A stretch of 45,074 bases of DNA from a virus. Below, in pieces: positions 40,223 to 45,074 of the stretch. Below the pieces are notes generated by a model. The model was not told where the DNA came from. It did not search any database and saw only the letters and a list, made by a program, of their open reading frames with translations. The stretch spans positions 1 to 45,074 of IMG/VR virus record IMGVR_UViG_3300020183_000145. One strand, 5' to 3'. Made by a program: the position numbers and the translations under genes. Position 1 is the stretch's first letter. Each line of letters opens with the position of its first letter.

Positions 40223-41557
40223 GTGCCTACCCCAATTAGAACAATCAAAGATTTAAAAAATAAAATACGCAGCGATGTTTTTTCTAGCACTTCTGGAGAA
40301 ATAGACCCGTCGCAAGACCCTTTTTACAATGCGGTAACGGAATCCCTGGCAAAGACATTAAACTCTGTAGATACGTCCATCAGAGACTCTTTTTACGAGA
40401 CATTCCCGCAAACGGCAGTGTCAGAAGAGGCACTGTCGCTAATTTCATTGAAGGACACTAATAACCGCGTTCAGAGAAAGCCGGCAAAATTTTCCTCTGG
40501 TGAAATCTTGGCCATAGCATCAGAATCGGTGGACATCCCAGTGGGGACACAATTCATCACGCAGGATGGTAATATTTATCAATCGATTGTATTCAGAACA
40601 TGCGTAGAGCAAACAATTCCCGTTAGCTCTCTTCAGAGAGTGAATAATTATGCCATTGCGACCATACCAAGTCACAACCTGGGCAACTTGATGAATCTTA
40701 CAATATCTGGAGCTAACGAAGTAGAATTTAACGGAAATTTTGAAATTCAAATTGTTGATAAAGACACCATAAAATGGGTAAATGAGGGATCTGACGAGTC
40801 CGCTACAGGCACAATTAGCGCCGCTTTCTTAGGAACAAGAGTAACTGTGCAAAGCGTCCTTGATGGAGAAAATACCGCAAAAGATTTCAACACAACCATC
40901 GATCTTTCCTCTAACTTGCCAGAAATAACAGCAACCTTCGTTACTTTTAATGGCATAATTGGTGGCGCAGATACAGAGACTCTGGCTTCTTGGAAAACTA
41001 GGTTAAACGAATACTTTGCTTTTCCTGAAAATTTGGGAAATATCTACTATCTGAATTTCTGGATCAAACAGAATACCAACGCCAATTATTGCTACAACTT
41101 TAACTCCGAAGACTCCTTATACCTTTATTTGACCTCGGTAGTTTCTAAGCTAGATGATGAATATAACTTTACCAATTTTACACTTGAGGAACTTTCTGCG
41201 ATAAGAAGCCAAATAATCGCTGCAAATAGATTCAGCTTAAGCGGGGTGGACGCGCTGCAGTTCCAGGTAGTAAACCCTACTTTTAGCAACATAAACATTT
41301 CAATAGCTGATTTATCTCCGGATTCTGTAGCGATGAGAGCCGCTATTAGCGCAAAAATGAAGGCTTACATTGCTTTATTACCAATTAAATTCTTCCTAAA
41401 GAACTCTCAATTAAGTGTAGATAAAATTAGATCACTTCTATCCACGGTAAGAGATTCCACTGGAAGGATTCCATCTTTTGGGAGTGTAAATGTCACGGGG
41501 CTTAATAACCTCGATACAAATACTAAAAAACCCGTTTTAGGAAACATCACTTACTAA
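40223..41557 (+). CDS. Baseplate J-like protein (Mu gp47-like)
   Basis: Forms the baseplate wedge ring. GTG start without an SD. Characteristic blocks are GEIDPSQDPFYNAVTESLAK near the N-terminus, FSSGEILAIASESVDIPVGT (about 95), GGADTETLASWKTRLNEYF (about 255) and C-terminal repeats with FQVVNPTFSNINISIADL. The 444-aa length matches the family. Confidence 0.87.
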   Translation: MPTPIRTIKDLKNKIRSDVFSSTSGEIDPSQDPFYNAVTESLAKTLNSVDTSIRDSFYETFPQTAVSEEALSLISLKDTNNRVQRKPAKFSSGEILAIASESVDIPVGTQFITQDGNIYQSIVFRTCVEQTIPVSSLQRVNNYAIATIPSHNLGNLMNLTISGANEVEFNGNFEIQIVDKDTIKWVNEGSDESATGTISAAFLGTRVTVQSVLDGENTAKDFNTTIDLSSNLPEITATFVTFNGIIGGADTETLASWKTRLNEYFAFPENLGNIYYLNFWIKQNTNANYCYNFNSEDSLYLYLTSVVSKLDDEYNFTNFTLEELSAIRSQIIAANRFSLSGVDALQFQVVNPTFSNINISIADLSPDSVAMRAAISAKMKAYIALLPIKFFLKNSQLSVDKIRSLLSTVRDSTGRIPSFGSVNVTGLNNLDTNTKKPVLGNITY

Positions 41558-41559
41558 TA

Positions 41560-42198
41560 ATGCTTGATCATCTAAAGGACATTGACACCGCAGCCAATAT
41601 CTTCATTAGTTCGTTGCCTCGTGGATACCTCTACAACCAATCACTAAAACCATTCATTAAAGGTTTTTTGTATGAAGTTTGTGAGACGATTAAGGTTATA
41701 GATAAAGGGTTTAAAGACAAATTAGATTTGACTGAAAACAGCTATTTCCTAGACGATGAATTAGCTAAATATTCACTGCCTAACGAAATATTCACTGATC
41801 TAAACACGATTAATGAGAAGCTGTTTGCTATTTCAACGATGAAATTAGCCTCTACTCTACACTCGAAAGAGGATTACATTAACTTCATGGCTTTATTTGG
41901 TTATGAAGTTAATCTTTATCACCAAAGTCTAGCCATTAATCACTTTGGATTTGATTATAGTTTTCCTGTGTGCTTTACAGAAAGTTTATCAACTAAAGAC
42001 AAACTAACCTGGCTATGCTACATTCCTGACAGTGCCGTTGATTTTGAATATAGGGGAATCGGAGATGCTTTTGATATTCATTTCGTGACTTCTCCATCCG
42101 ATATAAGTTTTGCAAAAAAAATTCTTGACTACATCAAACCGTATGACATAATAATTAGATACATTTCGCTAGACACCAAAATAGCTTTAGGTTTGTAA
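41560..42198 (+). CDS. Baseplate protein (Mu gp48/YmfQ-like, DUF2313 type)
   Basis: A 212-residue tail protein following the J-like gene, as in the gp48/gpI position that links baseplate and fibres. It contains LPRGYLYNQSLKPFIKGFLYE near its N-terminus, matching the LP.G......L......E pattern of YmfQ proteins. Adjacent start follows 2 bases after the previous stop. Confidence 0.72.
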   Translation: MLDHLKDIDTAANIFISSLPRGYLYNQSLKPFIKGFLYEVCETIKVIDKGFKDKLDLTENSYFLDDELAKYSLPNEIFTDLNTINEKLFAISTMKLASTLHSKEDYINFMALFGYEVNLYHQSLAINHFGFDYSFPVCFTESLSTKDKLTWLCYIPDSAVDFEYRGIGDAFDIHFVTSPSDISFAKKILDYIKPYDIIIRYISLDTKIALGL

Positions 42199-42233
42199 TT
42201 CACCCGTTGCGCCTAATAAAATAAACCCATAAA

Positions 42234-43322
42234 ATGTCTCAACTACTCGTCTCAGGAAGGGATGGATCAGATAAATATGATCTACTCGCAGTTGATAAAA
42301 AAAAGGTGTTGCCAAAATTGGACGTACGTCAAATTGCGCAAACATTCCAACATGCCTACGAACAAGCCCAAGGATATTCACTTTCTGGCAACGAAGGGGC
42401 TGAATCTGCCATAGATGAAAATTTAAGTATTATTACAGAGTCAAATATTTCAGACTACGACGACTCTATTTCAAAATTAATTCAAACCTTCGTAGCGAAT
42501 AATTCTTATTTGCAGGTAAATAGTTCTTCAACAGCTAACTCTATTATTTTAGAACCAAGAAAAATAGCTGACATCAACTCACCAAACGGCAATAATTATG
42601 CAAAAGCGACTTCTCTTCCTTTTGCTTACAGAGACAACCTAAGATTCAGTTTCCGCGCTTTAGCTACCAATACTGCCGCCACTCAAATCCAAATTACTGG
42701 ATTGGCTGGAATGAGCGGAGCTATTGATCTTGTAGATGAAGATGGAGATGAGTTAGTTGGTGGCGAAATAATCGCAAACAAGTTTTGTGAGATAGTTCTT
42801 ACCGGCACTGACAGCACTAAAAAGGCGGTTTTATTAAAAGTTAATCCAGTTAATGAAGACCAGTTGGTCAAGACCGGAAGTTTAATTATTTGGGCTACTA
42901 ACACAGCCCCAAGCGGATACTTAGAATGTAACGGTGCGGCTATATCGAGAACAACTTATTCGGCACTATTCGCCACCATCGGAACAACTTTTGGTGTAGG
43001 TGATGGCACAACAACTTTCAACATTCCTGATTTGAGAGGTTATTTTGTCAGAGGCTGGGCTAACGCTGGTAGTGTAGATAGCGGACGAGCTTTTGGCTCC
43101 ACTCAACAGGATGCTTTTCAAGGACACTATCACACTCTATTCGGAGGAAACGCATCCGTCCAGTCCGGATCGGCAAACAACTGCATGAGATCTGACGCAG
43201 GGTCGGCGACAACTGCGTGGCAAGCCCAAACTACAATTACAAACGGTGTAAACGGCACACCTAGAATTGACAGCGAAACGCGTCCTGTAAACGTTGCCCT
43301 AATGTATTGCATTAAATACTAA
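42234..43322 (+). CDS. Tail fibre with phage collar domain (362 aa)
   Basis: Probable receptor-binding fibre. Residues 1-215 are an N-terminal attachment part. About 220-362 is a collar-type domain: IIWATNTAPSGYLECNGAAI, then FGVGDGTTTFNIPDLRGYFV and RGWANAG, followed by QQDAFQGHYHTL and the final PVNVALMYCIKY. The motif order is that of the Phage Tail Collar family. No SD precedes the ATG. Confidence 0.88.
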   Translation: MSQLLVSGRDGSDKYDLLAVDKKKVLPKLDVRQIAQTFQHAYEQAQGYSLSGNEGAESAIDENLSIITESNISDYDDSISKLIQTFVANNSYLQVNSSSTANSIILEPRKIADINSPNGNNYAKATSLPFAYRDNLRFSFRALATNTAATQIQITGLAGMSGAIDLVDEDGDELVGGEIIANKFCEIVLTGTDSTKKAVLLKVNPVNEDQLVKTGSLIIWATNTAPSGYLECNGAAISRTTYSALFATIGTTFGVGDGTTTFNIPDLRGYFVRGWANAGSVDSGRAFGSTQQDAFQGHYHTLFGGNASVQSGSANNCMRSDAGSATTAWQAQTTITNGVNGTPRIDSETRPVNVALMYCIKY

Positions 43323-43323
43323 A

Positions 43324-43974
43324 ATGACAAAAATAATTTATCACTATCACCCAAAAACTAAAGAGTTTTTGGAGCAAACAGAAGCGGCGAAAAGTCCCCT
43401 CGAAAAAGATGTTTATTTGATTCCAGCCTTTGCAACTGAGCAACATCCACTTTTTGAACCCGGAAAAATTTCTTATTTTGAGAATGGCCAATGGATCAAC
43501 AAAGAAATTGTCCAACCAGCCACTGAGAAAGAAAAAACCGAAAAAGAACTCTTAGAGGATCTAAAAAATTCAAAAATCGTAGAAATCAAACAAATCTGCG
43601 ATCAAAAAAACATCGAATCAATCACCTGCCACGCCGCGCCGATTGTTGATTCTGAAGGTGAGTTAGGCGAAGAGGTTCATTTTGTTTTTAAAACAGACAG
43701 ACACCCGACCAATCCAGCGGCCGATCCAGGCTCTATTCTCTTAAGCGCAGCTTTAATCGGATCTACCAACTACTTTACCAAGAATTCAGATGGCGAAAAA
43801 ATCTGCGTCCAAATCAACGAACAAATCGCTCGATCACTTCTTGCTCACTTGAAAAAACGAAACGAAAACAACTTCAAACTTGCTGAGAAAATAATCGAAG
43901 CGGTCAACAAGGCTGTTAAAACCGAAGAGGTTGAGGCGATTTCTTGGGACGTTAAATACTTAAACAACGATTAA
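43324..43974 (+). CDS. Tail fibre assembly protein with DUF4376-like region (216 aa)
   Basis: The N-terminus resembles Tfa-type fibre chaperones (KSPLEKDVYLIPAFATEQHP, then ENGQWINKE). The C-terminal two thirds look like DUF4376, with VFKTDRHPTNPAADPGSILL and a VQINEQIARSLLAHLKKR helix. It likely helps fold or attach the fibre encoded just upstream, with a 1-bp gap. Confidence 0.75.
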   Translation: MTKIIYHYHPKTKEFLEQTEAAKSPLEKDVYLIPAFATEQHPLFEPGKISYFENGQWINKEIVQPATEKEKTEKELLEDLKNSKIVEIKQICDQKNIESITCHAAPIVDSEGELGEEVHFVFKTDRHPTNPAADPGSILLSAALIGSTNYFTKNSDGEKICVQINEQIARSLLAHLKKRNENNFKLAEKIIEAVNKAVKTEEVEAISWDVKYLNND

Positions 43975-43978
43975 TTTT

Positions 43979-44581
43979 ATGATCACAACCTTACGCACAG
44001 GACAGTTAAACCTAGAGAATGCAGAATACAGATTTGATGCTAGTAAGAGGCTGACCATAAAGCTGACAACAGTCGGTTCACATAAACTTTATGGCGAAGT
44101 CAAAATTGGGTTAGAGAATGTAAAAAACATCAATATTTACAAGAACGACGGGTCGTTGGCCGAAAATTATTTCAACAACACCTTTAAATTTGTCAGAACC
44201 AGCGAAGATACCCTTGAATACAGCGAAATTATCAACTCAGGCGTAGATCAAACAGAAGATTTTGTCGTTTTAGATAACGATGGCAATGATATTGAGGCAA
44301 CTGTCGGGAACGATTTTTTTGACCTTCCGGCTGGCGTTTACAATTTTTTACTTCTCGATTCTGAAAATTCTAATTTTTCAACATCAAAAATTTCGGCAAA
44401 ATTACTGAATGTTGCCGGCACCGGCGAAAACGGCGTGGAGTCTTTATTTGACGAGACTGGAGAAGGCGATTATCTTTCGATTAATAACCAGGAGCTTCAT
44501 TTCCAGTATCCTGCGCGAATCTCACTTCACGAAAATAACCCTGGCGTTACAAACATTCCACTAATCATCAACGAGGCTTAA
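43979..44581 (+). CDS. Tail-associated hypothetical protein (200 aa)
   Basis: Mainly beta, Asn/Asp-rich 200-residue protein with a GVYNFLLLDSENSNFSTSK strand region. It lies between the fibre chaperone and the next fibre gene, so a virion or fibre-adaptor role is likely. No family recognised. Confidence 0.65.
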   Translation: MITTLRTGQLNLENAEYRFDASKRLTIKLTTVGSHKLYGEVKIGLENVKNINIYKNDGSLAENYFNNTFKFVRTSEDTLEYSEIINSGVDQTEDFVVLDNDGNDIEATVGNDFFDLPAGVYNFLLLDSENSNFSTSKISAKLLNVAGTGENGVESLFDETGEGDYLSINNQELHFQYPARISLHENNPGVTNIPLIINEA

Positions 44582-44582
44582 C

Positions 44583-45074
44583 ATGGATGAGAAAGATTTT
44601 CAATTCTTAAAATCACCAGTCTCGAAGAAAGATGCGATCAACATCGCTCAAAAGTTCGGCCAGGCGAAAACAAAACTTGCGCCGAGTAATCCCTCACTTA
44701 CTGATGACTCAAGCAAAGGTTACAAAGTAGGCTCATTTTGGTTCAACACTTCGAGCGTCAGAGTCTTTATTTGCGTGGATTCAACCATCAATGCCGCTAA
44801 CTGGCAAGACTTAACATCTACTGCGACAGTCGGGTCTTTTAGGGGCTTTTGGAACGCCTCAACTAATTCTCCGAGCATTCAAAACGGATCTGGTAGCAAT
44901 GGCGATTACTTCTTCGTCTCAACTTCTGGTTCTCAAGATTTAGGAGGTGGATCTATCAGCTTTGGCACTGGTGACATGGTCATAAATGACTCAGGAGTTT
45001 GGTCTAAAATTCCAGCGCAAAATTTAATCACTTCAGTCTTTGGCCGTCTTGGGAATATCACGGCGCAGAATGGA
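44583..45074 (+). CDS. Tail fibre protein, 5' part (cut by the window end)
   Basis: Open for all 164 codons to the window edge, without a stop. Begins MDEKDFQFLKSPVSKKDAIN. Near residues 100-130 it carries GSNGDYFFVSTSGSQDLGGG, and then GDMVIND-GVWSKIP. It ends SVFGRLGNITAQNG, a pattern very common at the start of repeated collagen-like or fibre domains. Probably the long distal fibre. Confidence 0.82.
   Translation, partial: MDEKDFQFLKSPVSKKDAINIAQKFGQAKTKLAPSNPSLTDDSSKGYKVGSFWFNTSSVRVFICVDSTINAANWQDLTSTATVGSFRGFWNASTNSPSIQNGSGSNGDYFFVSTSGSQDLGGGSISFGTGDMVINDSGVWSKIPAQNLITSVFGRLGNITAQNG

Noticed and set aside
1-45074. tRNA genes, CRISPR arrays, insertion sequences, integrase
   Set aside because: I found no cloverleaf with a GGTTCGA arm, no regular short repeats with spacers, no transposase and no tyrosine or serine recombinase motif.

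Overview
The window is one contiguous piece of a tailed double-stranded DNA phage with a contractile tail (myovirus morphotype). It is AT-rich and gene-dense. There is no integrase, lysis cassette, DNA polymerase, tRNA or CRISPR array in what is shown, so it is probably a partial genome: the last gene, a tail fibre, runs off the right edge. The host cannot be named from the sequence. Low GC and a Mu-like baseplate suggest a low-GC, probably Gram-negative, bacterium, but this is inference. TAA, TAG and TGA all act as ordinary stops, so the standard code applies.

Left arm (about 1-19300, leftward, minus strand). Transcription appears to start at an extended -10 promoter near 19291-19320. It runs first through many small early genes of unknown function (15.3-19.2 kb), then an HNH endonuclease and a small helix-turn-helix protein. 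Next come a YdaU-like replication protein and a DnaB-type helicase, and an NAD+ rebuilding pair (nicotinamide phosphoribosyltransferase and an NMN adenylyltransferase-Nudix fusion). A RecT/YqaJ-exonuclease recombination pair, SSB, a COG1106-type ATPase homologue with every catalytic motif lost, a metallophosphoesterase and a RusA-like resolvase follow. Most starts here have strong Shine-Dalgarno sequences, often embedded in the end of the upstream gene.

Centre (about 19.3-20.5 kb). A gene-poor divergent region holds a purine-rich stretch with 21-bp repeats and remnants of HTH-like frames. Next to it is a folded minus-strand RNA candidate with its own possible promoter and a U-tract terminator.

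Right arm (20.5-45 kb, rightward). Three small genes and a putative small terminase subunit precede the large terminase. The portal gene then lies on the opposite strand, which is unusual. After it come a prohead protease fusion, capsid, connector genes, sheath, tube, a tail chaperone with a T9 frameshift site, and the tape measure. A Mu-order baseplate set (circularisation N-like, hub, spike, gp46-like, J/gp47, gp48-like) is followed by a collar-domain fibre, a fibre-assembly protein and more fibre genes.

Most noteworthy are three separate stretches (about 405-860, 14450-14800 and 20053-20441) that lack credible genes but contain dense perfect helices, GNRA-type loops and possible pseudoknots. 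They look like large structured noncoding RNAs. Also noteworthy are the pseudo-ATPase (2314-3087), a candidate dominant-negative anti-defence protein, and the NAD+ reconstitution pair, a known anti-defence strategy.
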